Origin: Sporisorium sorghi
Taxonomy: Eukaryota; Basidiomycota; Ustilaginomycetes; Ustilaginales; Ustilaginaceae
Direction: 5' to 3'
NCBI GenBank assembly: GCA_023212695.1
Contig: JALCCG010000188.1
Span: forward strand, 1-41,897
DNA length: 41,897 nt
Part shown: positions 10,432 to 21,100 of the stretch, one piece after another
Position numbering within the stretch: the stretch's first letter is position 1
How the letters are laid out: the number at the start of each line of letters is the position of its first letter
The notes under the pieces: generated by a model
The model's database searches: none
What the model was told of the DNA's origin: nothing
The model's input: the letters and a program-made list of their open reading frames with translations, nothing else
Translations under genes and position numbers: made by a program

Positions 10432-10749
10432 CGACGCACTGCAACGACCAAGCGAAAAAGCGCCGTCGCACGCTCGAATCTCGACTTTCATCAGCACCAT
10501 GCTTGTAGGGGATGCCATTGTGGTTTGTAGCCATGCTGTGAAAGACGTGGTCTGGCTGGCACGGCTAAATTTCACTGACATCGCCTCTGATTCGATCACA
10601 CTTTGTAGTTTCACATCACGTCTCATTGAACGACAACATTTTGGCTCGCCATTCGGTAGATTCCGGTCAGGCAGACTGCTTGACGTCGTCAAGAGGTGAA
10701 GTTGTGATCGTTAATAAGTTCGTGGACTGTAAATGGACATGATCTAGCT
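10432..10749. other. Intergenic region holding the FDH fragment
   Basis: This is the space between the stops of two convergent genes (cysteine-cluster gene and FDH). Apart from the FDH-derived patch at 10496-10588 I see no other feature. Confidence 0.6.
10496..10588 (-). pseudogene. Decayed partial copy of formate dehydrogenase
   Basis: This stretch aligns without gaps to 10930-11022 in the FDH coding region, with about 10 differences in 92 bp. Read on the minus strand it encodes GDVSEI, a stop, then [20 protein letters not shown], against [20 protein letters not shown] in the functional gene. Similarity ends abruptly on both sides. It is a direct repeat of FDH, offset by 434 bp, and carries an in-frame stop, so it is not functional as protein. 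It is antisense to FDH with respect to transcription of the upstream plus-strand gene. Confidence 0.85.
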
Positions 10750-11940
10750 CTACTTGCGCTGACCGTACGCCTTAGTAGCGTAGGATCCACCCTCGACAAT
10801 GATGTTTGCTGGGGTCTGGGGCTTGCCGCTGAAGTAGTTGGTCAAGATCTCCTTCACACCGGCGGCGTATCGCTCCTGGGCATCGATGGAGGTACCAGAG
10901 ATATGGGGCGTCATTGCGTTGCCGCCGATACCATGCTTGTAGGGAATACCGTTGTGGTTTGCAGCCATGCTGTGAAAGACGTGGTCGGGCGGGCACGGCT
11001 GGACTTCACTGACATCGCCTCCGTAACCACGAAGATGGCCGCTCTCGAGCGCTGCGGCGACGTCCTTGGCATTGACGATGGCGCCACGGGCAGTGTTGAC
11101 GATCCAGGCGCCCTTCTTCATCCAGCCGATCTTCTCGGCGTTGATGAGACCCTTGGTGCCTTCGTAGAGGGGGCAGTTGATAGTGAGGACGTCGAGCTCG
11201 GACAAGAACTCCTTGAGGTCCTCGACGCGGACGGCGCCCGTCTCCTTCTCGAGGGTCTCGTTGCGCTGGTAGTCGTAGTAGGTGAGCTTGGCGCAGTCGA
11301 ATGGCTTCAATCGCTGCAAGACACGAGTGCCGATGCGACCGGATCCGAGGGTGCCGACGACCTTGCCCTCGAGATCGTATGACTCGCGGGCGACTTCAGC
11401 GACGTTCCAGTCGCCCTCAAGGTACTGACGGTTGGCGGGGACGAAGTTGCGAACGAGCACGAGGATGGTCATGACGACGTGTTCGGCGACCGAGACGACA
11501 TTGGAGCCGGTGACCTCGTACACCGAGATGTTCTTCTTGTTGGCGACGTCGAGGTCGACATGGTCGGAGCCGACACCGGCGGTGATGCAGCACTTGAGGT
11601 TCTTGGCCTCCTCGAGCACCTCAGCGGTGAGGTAGCCGGGGTGGAAGGGGGTGGTGATGACGATCTCGGCATCCTTGACGTGCTTGCGGAACTCGGAGTC
11701 GGGGCCGTCCTTGTCGGCGGTGACGATGAATTCGTGGCCCTGCTCCTTGAGCCAGTCGGCGATGCCAAGCTTGTTCTCGACGGTGCCGAGCAGGCGAGGC
11801 TGCGCGTCACCGTACTTGCCGGCGGTGTAGAGGACAGCGACGATCTGGAATAGAGCAAAGCAGTGGACGTAATGGCAGCGGGTCGTCAGTCTTGGATTCT
11901 AAAGCACGGGCGAGCATGCTTGCAAACTTACCTTGACCAT
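10750..11940 (-). CDS. FDH1: NAD+-dependent formate dehydrogenase
   Basis: Oxidises formate to CO2 with reduction of NAD+, a cytosolic detoxification and C1-metabolism step. Two exons: 11932-11940 (ATG GTC AAG) and 10750-11844. The GTAAGT donor and TTCCAG acceptor bound an 87-nt intron in phase 0. The joined protein is 367 aa, typical for fungal FDH, and starts [19 protein letters not shown]-2-hydroxyacid dehydrogenase family features are clear: a substrate-side N-terminal half ([14 protein letters not shown]), a conserved [13 protein letters not shown] segment, the Rossmann glycine motif [13 protein letters not shown], the catalytic Arg in [12 protein letters not shown], and the catalytic His in [21 protein letters not shown] box lies about 95 bp upstream of the ATG, fitting high or inducible expression. 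Confidence 0.97.
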
Positions 11941-12032
11941 GTTGGGCTTTGTAGTAGAGAAGAGACGAGAAGAGGATGCGAAACGGGGGAGTGTGGTGCG
12001 TAGAAGGGAAGCTCGAGCAAACATGGCGCAGT

Positions 12033-12039
12033 CTTATAT
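12033..12039 (-). promoter_or_regulatory. TATA box of formate dehydrogenase
   Basis: On the minus strand GATATAAGAC contains ATATAAG about 95 bp upstream of the FDH ATG, followed by a CT-rich leader (CTCTTCTCGTCTCTTCTC). Confidence 0.6.
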
Positions 12040-12040
12040 C

Positions 12041-14181
12041 TTGTCGAGGGCTGTGACTGCACAGCCAAGCAAGATCGACCGCACGGTGGGGCAACAGAAG
12101 AGCGTCAGTCAAGCCCAGAGCAGCAACAGCACAGCAGCAGTCGAAGCGCTCGGTCTCGAGAGTCCGAGGCAAAGCCCGTGGCGGGCCTTCCGAGACGGCT
12201 TTGCGCCATTGGCCTGTGCACGTAAATCGATTCAACGGAGAGCCCGAAACCAGCTGGAAGCGAGCACGCTGTGACAAAGCTCGAGTGGGTTCCAACAGCA
12301 ACAGCCCAAAAAAGTGCGGGGAAGCGCACGATGCGAAAAATGACAGCTGCAGGAAGCGGTAAGAAAAGCCAGCAGCCGAGGTGGGTGCGAAAATTGGCCG
12401 GTGCACGCGGCAGAAACCCAGTCAGCTCCCTTTTCGGGCGGCGCGGCCGACGCCCGAAGGTGTGTGTGCGTGACGTTTTTCGAGAAGACCCCTTTGGAGG
12501 CAGAGTTCCGAGCATCGGAGCTCAGAAGTGACTGTATCGAAGCTTAGGTCTCGAGCGTGACGAAGCCAGCAGAGCGGGGAAATCACGGAGAATCACCGTA
12601 CGGGTCGCCGTCGTTTCTTTGCAGTCGTCCCCACTCGCATGATGAGCGTCTTGCAAGGTCATGACGGAGTCGACTGCCTCAAACACGGAGCACCTTCGGA
12701 ACCAGTAGGAACAATACGAGACAGGAAGGGAGCTCCGGCATGATTTCCCACGACGAAAGGCTGCTCAGCTGCGTGACGGATATGGTCTTCTCGCTCTTCT
12801 TGTCCATCAAATCAGAACATGCTACGCTGTAGCCCAAGAGAAGCGCCAATGCGCCGCAAACCTGATGATGAACGCTAGCCTAGTCTGGAGCGAAAAGTCT
12901 GCCAAGCAGGTGTGACCCTGAGTCCAAACACAAATCTCGGACACGAGCCTCGGAGAGCATGCCATCTGCTGCTTCTGGAACTCGTAGAAGAGCGAACCCA
13001 ACGTCTGGCTTCGAAACGCTCCTTCGGTCCACTTCGGGCGAATGCCCGCTGGCAACGGAGAGGCGATGTACCTTTCTGGACCCTAGATTCCCCGTAGTGA
13101 CGACCTTGGGGAGGCGAATGCAAGCATACTCACGTGTACGAAGTGTGTGGTGTTGGGCTGTATGGCTTTTTTTGCTGGAGAGGGACGTTGGCGGGTGAAG
13201 AAGGAGAATCGGTAGCAAAGTGGGATTGGTTATCGTCGTCGAGACTCGGCCTCATATATCTTCACAACAGTCATTGCGAAGCTTCTAAGGCCTGCTGTTG
13301 ATGACACCTTCCGAGCGACTGTCTGCGGTTGCCGTGTCGGTCACTCATGCGATGGTCATCGTCGTTGCTGTGTGACCTTGTCGTCTCTGACCGTATCAGC
13401 GGATCGCATGAGAAGCTTTTTCCAGGCGAGAAAGCCTTTTTTGGTCGTCAGAGGCTGGATTCTGAGTTCTCGGCAATACGCGCACGGCCACATGCATCAT
13501 CCATAATCTCTCGACCTGCAACCATGACTGATGCCGATCGTCAGCTTGTTCCAAAGACAAAAAGGTCGAGCAAGATATGACGAAAGGGCAGCAGGCCATC
13601 AAAGTATCTGTGTCGGCAGCAAACAGCTCAGATATGGAACAGTCGATGGAGAAGCCGCCATCGGCTGGAGGACCATCACCATTTCCTGGCTTCAATCACC
13701 TGTGAACGAAGTCGCCGAGCTTTTGGTACCTCTATCAACCTACCTCTTGTGATGACCTGCTGCGTCGCCTCGGGGATCTATCGAGCAAAGCTCACTGCAG
13801 TTTCGGCTAGCCTTGGTTGGCAGTGAGTTAGCAGCTAGTCTGAGTGAGGTTTCGAAGTCGCCGCTCTAGTGATATCGGCGATCTATTTCTTGGATCGGTG
13901 ATCTCTAAACGCTCTCGACACGCGCGATTGCTTCATCGCGCAGATACTGAAACGGATCTGCGACTGCATCTTTTGGAAGTCGCTAAGGCTCTCAGGACCC
14001 CGAGCCCAGAACCACGACCCTGTGATGCCAAGTGACTTTCAACACGGCCTTCTGGCTTGCTTCTGAACCACACTCTACCATCCGCCGGCTCTCTTCAGCT
14101 CCTCACACGGATACTGCACCTCGAACAATCTCGAACGTCTTTGGACATCACTGGAAACCTCTGAATCCGTCACACACCGTA
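12041..14181. other. Intergenic interval upstream of FDH
   Basis: About 2.1 kb with the FDH promoter on its left side. No confident gene is present. The only suggestive element is a TATA-like sequence with a leader-like, open 40-codon exon and a GTGAGT donor on the minus strand (13134-13255). The sequence near 12435-12460 has a GC-rich near-palindrome (CGGGCG...CGCCCG). Nothing else stands out. Confidence 0.4.
13134..13255 (-). other. Possible orphan first exon
   Basis: On the minus strand GATATATGAGG (TATA-like, and also containing an ATG) is followed by a pyrimidine-rich leader, 40 open codons (MRPSLDDDNQSHFATDSPSS and onward) and a strong donor, AC|GTGAGTATG at 13128-13133. The codons look fungal, but no downstream exon with a recognisable protein could be joined. 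It may be the promoter and 5' exon of a decayed gene, a non-coding transcript or chance. Confidence 0.25.
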
Positions 14182-14472
14182 ATGACAACAACAAGCAAGC
14201 CAACGCCATCAATCATCCGACCAGGGAAGGCGCCCGAGGGTCCACCAGGATGGGAAGAACGAAGGGTCGAAAAGCAGATCGAGGCGGAACAGGCGCAAGA
14301 GAAGCGCAATCATCGCCACGAAAACTCGACCGGCATGGCGGGCATCAAGGAGAAAGTGCACAAGATCGGCGAAAAGATGCACCTCGTCGAGCCAAAAGAT
14401 CCCGCACAGAGGAGCGCGGCTCAGCTCCAGGACGCTTCCACCATGCCCGAACAGGCTCCCATGCAGCAGTAG
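14182..14472 (+). CDS. Small hydrophilic protein of unknown function
   Basis: A 96-aa, highly charged, probably disordered protein with no signal peptide or membrane segment. It begins MTTTSKPTPSIIRPGKAPEG, then has a charged helix (GWEERRVEKQIEAEQAQEKR), an amphipathic GIKEKVHKIGEKMHLV segment and a Gln/Met-rich tail. An in-frame ATG at 14032 would add 50 residues, but that part lacks coding character, so the start at 14182 (AATGACA, just after CACACACCGT) is preferred. Composition resembles small stress-associated or LEA-like fungal proteins, but no family is identified. It converges on FOL1, whose stop is 173 bp away. Confidence 0.6.
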   Translation: MTTTSKPTPSIIRPGKAPEGPPGWEERRVEKQIEAEQAQEKRNHRHENSTGMAGIKEKVHKIGEKMHLVEPKDPAQRSAAQLQDASTMPEQAPMQQ

Positions 14473-14645
14473 ACGAAAATTGCCAAGCTCAAATATCAAT
14501 GCAATAAGTGCACAATCGATGGACAATCACTGCCTCGCTTCCGTGTTCCCAACGCTTCGCTGCGTTTTGTAATTCTATCAAATCCTTATCAACCACATGA
14601 CGACTCCTCGACAACGTAATGATCCGATCCAATCCTTTTGCGACA

Positions 14646-17426
14646 CTACTGACGGTAGATGGCGTCGGATGTGACGGCGACGTCTCGAATCTGCTCTACA
14701 TCGTGCACCCTAAGAATGTCGGCACCAGCGGCGATGGCAGCAGTGCAAGCTGCCGCGGTGGCGTAGACACGTTCCTTTGGATCCTGTTTGCACGTTATGT
14801 TGCCAAGGAACTTCTTGCGCGAAACGCCCACCAAAGTCGGAAAAGAGACGAGCGAGCAGCACGGCCTCGTGATCGAGTCTTGGATCGAGTCCGAGCCTCC
14901 CTTCGATGCAGCGGAAAGGCCATTAGAGATGGACTCGAGCGCGGACCGATCCAGCGCTGGCGTCGCTGCGCCCGAGTAAGCCACACCTCTCCCCTTAGTC
15001 GACTTGGCCACCGACTCGGCGAGCGTGAGCCGCGAGAGATCGCGCAGCAGCGACAGGTTGCCAGCGCTGTCCTTCGCAAAGCCGATGCCCGGGTCGAGAA
15101 CGATGTTCCATCGTCGGACGCCGGCCCGCAACGCGCGGTCGAGACGCACCTTGAGCTCGGCACGCACACCCGCCACGACGTCGCCGCCCTCGTACGTGAC
15201 GAGGCCATTCATGGTCTTGCTGTCGCCGCGCATGTGCATGAGAATGTAGGGACACTTCCACTTTTTAGCCACCTCGAGAATGGCCGGCTCGCGCTCGCCG
15301 CCCGAGACGTCGTTAATCATGTCAGCGCCAGCAGAGAGGGCTGCTTCCGCGACCGAGGCGCGGAACGTGTCGACTGAGATGGGCGTCGCGATTCCTGCAT
15401 CGCGAATGGCTTTGATGACTGACACGACACGCCGTGTTTCCTCCTCTGCGTCTACTTCTGCCGCGTTGGGAGCCGTACTCATGCCGCCGACGTCAATGAC
15501 ATCGGCGCCCTGTTCTGCCATCGCCTTCGCCGAGGCCACGGCATTCTCAGCCACAAGATTGTCGCCACCGTCCGAGAACGAGTCGGGCGTGGCGTTGATG
15601 ATGCCCATGATGAAAGTCTTGGAGCCCCAGGTCCAGGTCTTGGTGTCATGCGATGGACTGCTCGAGCGTGTGCTGGGCGAGGGGACGGGCAGCACCTTTC
15701 GGATACCGCTTGGCTCGTAGTCGGGAGACTTTTGGAGCATGATGAGAAGCTGCGACATGGTGCGGGAGTAGGTGGGGTGCTCAAAGTCCGGCAGAATGTC
15801 TTTGAGGGGTTCGAGGACGAATTCGCGCTCCTTGATGCCTGGGTGTGGCACGACGAGGCGTGGCGCATCGTTGATCTCGAGATTGTCATACAGCAAAATG
15901 TCAAGGTCGACCGAGCGCGGTCCTTTGTCCGGCACGCCGGTCTTGTCGCGGCCGAGCTCGACCTCGATGGATTGTGTCAGGGACAGCAAGTCGTGTGGAC
16001 TCAGCCTTGTAGCGATGCGGCATGCGGCGTTTAGGAACTTGGGTTGATCGAGCACGTACATGGGCGCCGTCTCGTAAAGGAAGGATGTATCGACGAGGAT
16101 GCAGTCTTTGGCTTGGCTGAGGGCCTCTACTGCTGCTTCGATGTTGGCGGCTCGGTGGCCGACGTTGGAGCCTAGAGCAATAGCGGCGACGTGCCAGCTT
16201 TGCTCGAAGGAAGGCTCAGACTTGTTGACGCCAGACGCGGAATGCGGTGTCGTGGATCCGTTTGCAGGAGAAAGCGGCACTGCGACGGCGCTGGACGGGG
16301 TTTGCGCGCGAAGCTGCTGTTCTTCTTGCAAAGCCTCCTGCTCGAAGAATTGCCGCGTACGCTCGACCTCGACGCCGGCGCTGCTGGCGTACATGATGGC
16401 GCTCGGCTTGTCAACGCTGACACGGACCTTTTCGACCTTGTTCTGAACGACAGCGACTCTTGCGATCGAGGTGGCGAGGCTCTCGACCGTCTTGTACGAG
16501 CTGGCCGCTACATACTCGGAGATGCTGCGCACGATGGTGCGATAGTTGTGCTGCTTGTTGACCACATCGACGATACCAGCGGTAGAGTTGTTCGCCTCCT
16601 TGGCGCGAGAGAGGCCGGAATAGACGACGAGGTTGAGCTTGACATTCTGCTTGTCTTCTCGTTCCCAAGGGTTGACGCCGACGATGGTGTTGATGATGAG
16701 ATCACGCACGATGACCTTGTCGTCGAGTGCAAAAGTGGAGGAAGGCGACAGCCTGAGTTCGTCCAAGTGCTGGACAGGATCGATGTTGGAAGGGATGGGA
16801 TGGACGTCTCCCAGCATGTAGTCGGCGGAAGTACGGACAATCTGGACGCCGGCAGAGGCCGCATGCAGAAGGGAACGCGGCTTCTCGACGTTGAGCGTGA
16901 CTTTGGGAGCGTGGAGGATGAAGATGCAGACCTTGGCGAGACCCTCTGCAAGAGCCTCGAGGCTTCGATAACGATGGTTGGCGCAGTGGGCTTCGAGCTG
17001 CTTTACGAGCACGCCATAGTGGATGCTGTGCGGCAGATGATCCGACTTGCCAGCCATCGAGACGTCGGTATGAACGCGAGCATCGATGGTGACGGGCTGT
17101 GCTTGCACACGTTCCCAGTTATCGACGCCGACAATCATGCGCACTTGGAGCTGCTTGACGACGATGATGTCGGGAAGATCTAGCGGCGCTTGCGATGTAG
17201 TCATCATGGAGTACCGCTTGCTCGGATGGATCCGATTCGGGATGCCGTGGGAAAGTTGAGGCCGATGCCCGACGAGGACGGTGGGAAGCGTCGACGGAAG
17301 AGCCGCTTTTGGAACGGGTCGGCCGACGACAGAGGGATAGCGGGAGATCAGTGCAGTGTTTCCGTGGATGCGCATGCCATCACTGTGGCTCTGAAAGACG
17401 GCTGAGGCTGGATAGAGGTGAAGCAA
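14646..17426 (-). CDS. FOL1: Trifunctional folate synthesis protein (DHNA-HPPK-DHPS)
   Basis: Carries out three steps of tetrahydrofolate synthesis: dihydroneopterin aldolase, hydroxymethyl-dihydropterin pyrophosphokinase and dihydropteroate synthase. The 926-aa frame has, in order, an Arg-containing, acid-poor N-terminus (residues 1-74, a plausible mitochondrial presequence; yeast Fol1 is mitochondrial; alternative start MMTTS at 74), two DHNA repeats (about 81-203 and 235-360, each with a W-E-R motif and a KP loop), HPPK (about 412-550, IALGSNVGHR and GPRSVDLDILLYD) and DHPS (about 604-926). DHPS motifs include MGIINATPDSFSDGG, NDVSGG, LDPGIGFAK, GVSRKKFLG and RVHDV. The usual STRP of the substrate loop reads STAP (650-653). 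An insert of about 50 residues (806-858) separates GIGFAK from GVSRKK. It is divergent from SMG6 with a 727-bp shared promoter region. Confidence 0.97.
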   Translation of the reverse strand: MLHLYPASAVFQSHSDGMRIHGNTALISRYPSVVGRPVPKAALPSTLPTVLVGHRPQLSHGIPNRIHPSKRYSMMTTSQAPLDLPDIIVVKQLQVRMIVGVDNWERVQAQPVTIDARVHTDVSMAGKSDHLPHSIHYGVLVKQLEAHCANHRYRSLEALAEGLAKVCIFILHAPKVTLNVEKPRSLLHAASAGVQIVRTSADYMLGDVHPIPSNIDPVQHLDELRLSPSSTFALDDKVIVRDLIINTIVGVNPWEREDKQNVKLNLVVYSGLSRAKEANNSTAGIVDVVNKQHNYRTIVRSISEYVAASSYKTVESLATSIARVAVVQNKVEKVRVSVDKPSAIMYASSAGVEVERTRQFFEQEALQEEQQLRAQTPSSAVAVPLSPANGSTTPHSASGVNKSEPSFEQSWHVAAIALGSNVGHRAANIEAAVEALSQAKDCILVDTSFLYETAPMYVLDQPKFLNAACRIATRLSPHDLLSLTQSIEVELGRDKTGVPDKGPRSVDLDILLYDNLEINDAPRLVVPHPGIKEREFVLEPLKDILPDFEHPTYSRTMSQLLIMLQKSPDYEPSGIRKVLPVPSPSTRSSSPSHDTKTWTWGSKTFIMGIINATPDSFSDGGDNLVAENAVASAKAMAEQGADVIDVGGMSTAPNAAEVDAEEETRRVVSVIKAIRDAGIATPISVDTFRASVAEAALSAGADMINDVSGGEREPAILEVAKKWKCPYILMHMRGDSKTMNGLVTYEGGDVVAGVRAELKVRLDRALRAGVRRWNIVLDPGIGFAKDSAGNLSLLRDLSRLTLAESVAKSTKGRGVAYSGAATPALDRSALESISNGLSAASKGGSDSIQDSITRPCCSLVSFPTLVGVSRKKFLGNITCKQDPKERVYATAAACTAAIAAGADILRVHDVEQIRDVAVTSDAIYRQ

Positions 17427-18153
17427 TGGTCGTCCACGGACAAAGTACGGCTTTGGAAGATCATTTCAGCGGTCGTTCAGTCTGGCTCTTCCAGAACCGT
17501 GCACTGCATCTGCTGCGACATGTGTGAAAAGTGACTCCATTTGCAACTCTAATTTTCGGGCCTCGTTTTTCGTCATTTTTTTTTTTTTCGTCATTTTTTG
17601 CTCAGCTCTTTTCTCCTCTGCAAAGCTTCGGAAAACAAGGGTCTGCTCTCGGAATTTGGGAGGGTAAACGTAAAAAGATGAGGGGCACCAGCTGGCTTTC
17701 TGGAACAAAACCCTCTGAGCTGAGCAGCGGCGACTGAGCGGCTGCATGTCAATTTGGCAGAGAGACTGAGCGGCGCAGCAACCAGCCCACGCCGCCAGAC
17801 TTCATATCACCGTATGCTCCTCAGGGGTCTCACACGTCGACTGCGCAATCATCCAGCAAACACCACGCCTCTCAGAGCAAAAGCAAGTCAAGAAGCGCGC
17901 TCGCTGCATCGTTCATCCTTGGTCATCATCTTTCGCCCTCGACACATTCTGTACGGCCGTACCATCGAACTGCTCGGGCAAGTCTGATCCTCAAAAACCG
18001 CAAAGCATCCACTCGAACGATATGAAGGAGACTACGAGCCAGTCGTTCTCCTTGTTGGTTCTCGAGCTCTTGCCTTACTGATGTCTTCGTAGCAGTCTTG
18101 CTCCATCGTATTGTACCGTACCGTGCCGGCCGAGCTGCACATAGCCCACAGTC
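17427..18153. promoter_or_regulatory. Divergent promoter region FOL1 / SMG6
   Basis: The shared upstream region contains CTAATTTTCGGGCC (17549-17562), one instance of the AAATTT-type motif seen in other promoters here, and a T-rich block (17566-17599) in which TTTTTCGTCATTTTT occurs twice around a 13-T run, a likely nucleosome-poor stretch. No gene is supported. Confidence 0.45.
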
Positions 18154-21100
18154 ATGCCGTTCCAACGCTCCAACAGCGCCGCTTCCACGCAGCTTCTGTC
18201 AGCTCCAACCCACGAGCTTGGATCGCCCAGCTTCTCTTCGCTCCCACCTGTCATCGCCACCAAGTCGGCATTGGCCGAGCCGTCTTCCAAGGCGCGTCAC
18301 AGTTCGCAAGCTGCGACGACTGCCTCGACGCGCAAGCAGCACCACGTCTCGTTCAAGGAGGAGCCGGACCCTCCAGTGCAAACCGCGAAGCCTCGTGGCC
18401 GCAACCAGCGCGCGTCCTACTCCAGCTCTCGTCCAGATGTATCCGACCTGAAAGACAGAGCATCAGAACATGGCAGCTCTCGCCACTCGGCCTCGCGCGC
18501 GTCCTCGCGTCAGAGCCGCCGCGACGCCAGCGAACCAGAATCTTCCAAATCCATCGCCGGCGACAGCGCACCCAGCACCTCGTCTCGCAACCGCAGAACT
18601 CGCCATCGCTCCGACCGACGTTCCGAACGCTCGCAGCAGTCTCAAAGTGAACATGCAACCAAGGCGAATGCCGAAGACTCGGCGGCGCCATCAGCTTCTC
18701 GAGGTGCGCCTTCCTCTCGGTCAGAGGCGTCTACTTCTCCATCTAAAAGGGATGCGAGGTCAAAGGACGGAAGCAATTCAGGGAAGCGCAGCAGACAGCA
18801 GTCCGCTCAGGGCATCCTCCCAGACCTTCGCAACCACGAAGCCTCGCGGTCCGAGGCTGGCGCTCGCTCTCAACATTCGTCGTCCAGCCGTCGAGATCGA
18901 TTCGCTCCATCTCAGGATGCTCGAAGCATGCCCGGAGAGTCTTCCACCAGTCGTTCTGGTCGCCAACTCTTTGACCCGAGACGCGATGATCCGGTCAAAT
19001 TTGCTACGCAGCAAAGAAGCCAAGGCGACGCACGCTCTGCATCTGGTGCTCCTTCGCCCCGTCTCCCCTCCGTACCTTCCTCCCAGCCCCAGATCCTGAT
19101 GCGTAGAGATCCCTCCAACACCTCGAGCGGCAGCCATCTCGGCAGGAGCCCCATCATCAAGCCTTCTGTCTCCGACATTCCTTTCACGTCCATCGTAGAT
19201 CCGTCCGATCCAAGGGCGCTCCAAGCGCATGTCGTAGAGGTCAAGAAGGTGTACCGATCTTTGTCATCCATGGAAGCTACACTTCAGGAAGCGCACCAGG
19301 CCGAGGTAGAAAAAGCGCGACTCGACATGGCCGACTACATCCCACCAGATCTGCGCGATCGCTCCTACTGGATCACCCTGATCAGCAAACACCGTCAGCT
19401 GGCAGAGTTACACTCTTCCTTCCTCGAGATGACGTGCCGGCCCGGGTTTCCACGAGAGCTTCAGGAGCTTGCCGAAGTTCGCAATATGCCGTCGCGCTTG
19501 TGGCAGACAGCGTTCCATCTCATGCTGGAGAGCCTCCGCACCAGCCTCTCTTCGAACCACCACCTGCAGAGCAATCAGCGCAGAAACGAGCTCCTCGACC
19601 ATCTCACCGAGTTCATCTACTATGCCTACTCCTTCTATTCCGCTTTGCAGGAGTCGGAACGCTACAAGATCTTGCGAAGGGCATGGATCGAAAGCCTCGG
19701 AGATCTCTCACGCTATCGCATGGCAGTGGCTGGTCTGGCCTCCAACATCGATGGTCCAGGCGATGAGATCCGCAACAAGCAATCCGACGACCTTCGGTCC
19801 GTCTCGCCCGTCGCCGCACGCATCGACGATGACGACAATGACGCCGAGGAGGAGGATGACAACTCTCTGAATGATAGCTTGGTTGACGAGGACGATGACG
19901 ACCTCGAAGACACTCAACATCCTCCGCACCGTCATGGAGAGGCAGGAGTGTCATCCCGCAGGCAGTCGAATGTCGAGCGTGGCAAGGATGCAACCCCGGC
20001 AAACGAGATCGACAAGGCAAGCATTGGCAGTGCCGCTCTTGGCGACTGGGAGTGGACCGAAAAGGAGACCTGGCGCCAAACCGCCAAAGGGTGGTACGCT
20101 ATGGGCATCACAGAGACTCCCAACATCGGAAGGCTGCACCACCACCTTGGAGTGCTCAGCCGCGGCGACGATGATCTCAGGGCTCTTTACCATCTGGCAA
20201 AAAGTCTCATCGCCGCCAAGCCCTTTGCGGCAGCCAAAGACAGCATTCTCACGTTGTTTGACCAGGAGAGACAGGCTCGTCGCTTGCGCCGCGACAGCTC
20301 CATCGAAGAGCTCTTCCTCTACGTGCACGGCATCCTCATCACCCGTGTTCAGCTTGACGACTTCGAACCCGTCTTTGATCGGCTGATGGCCAAACTGACC
20401 AGACTGGTCGAGCAGAAAGGACCGGCAGGTCTACCGCAATCCGTCTGGACCATGATGGCTGTCATCAACATTGCGGGCCTGTTCCAGTACGGCGCCGAAG
20501 ATTCGATCCTTGCCGATCTTTTGCTGCAGCAAGCCGGAAAGTCTGGCAGTCGTCCCAGCAAGACGGCGCGGTCAAAGGCTAGCACGCCCACTGCCATTCT
20601 CGTCAGCGCAAACCCGCCCAAGACGGACGACAACCTCCTCAGCGAGCTGCCAAGGGACGCCGAATGGGATGATCCAAGTGACGATGAGTCGGAAGCCGGC
20701 GAAGAGGTTCAGGTCATCTCTCTCGAGGCCAAGGGCGGCAACGACGAGCAAGAGGCAGCCGATGAGCTACCCAGCATTCTCGAGCAGGCTGCCATGCTCT
20801 GCTTTGGCATGCAATCACTGGCTTTTGACCTCTCGAGCGACGATGCGCCCTTCCGATCCAATCCCTACAACACCACAATCAGCACTTTCCTCGTCTCTCT
20901 TTGCCAGTCCAAAAAGGCATCTAGAATGCTGGAGCGCTTCATTCCATGGAACGCGTGGCTGCAGAGCGTGGAAAAGTCGGTCTCTCTGACCGAGCGTACC
21001 TGGCCCAAATGTCTGTCCAGCTCGTATCTCACGGCACAACTGCTGCTTCCAGAAGACTCTTGCCTGCGCGGTATCCTGGGTCTGTCGCGACACCTTTACG

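Noticed and set aside
10075..10692. 205-codon minus-strand frame covering the FDH fragment
   Set aside because: It reads the FDH-derived patch in the wrong frame and otherwise lies antisense to the cysteine-cluster gene.
14032..14181. Upstream in-frame ATG for the small protein at 14182
   Set aside because: The added 50 residues have poor coding bias and look like a 5' UTR; the internal ATG fits the hydrophilic conserved-looking part.
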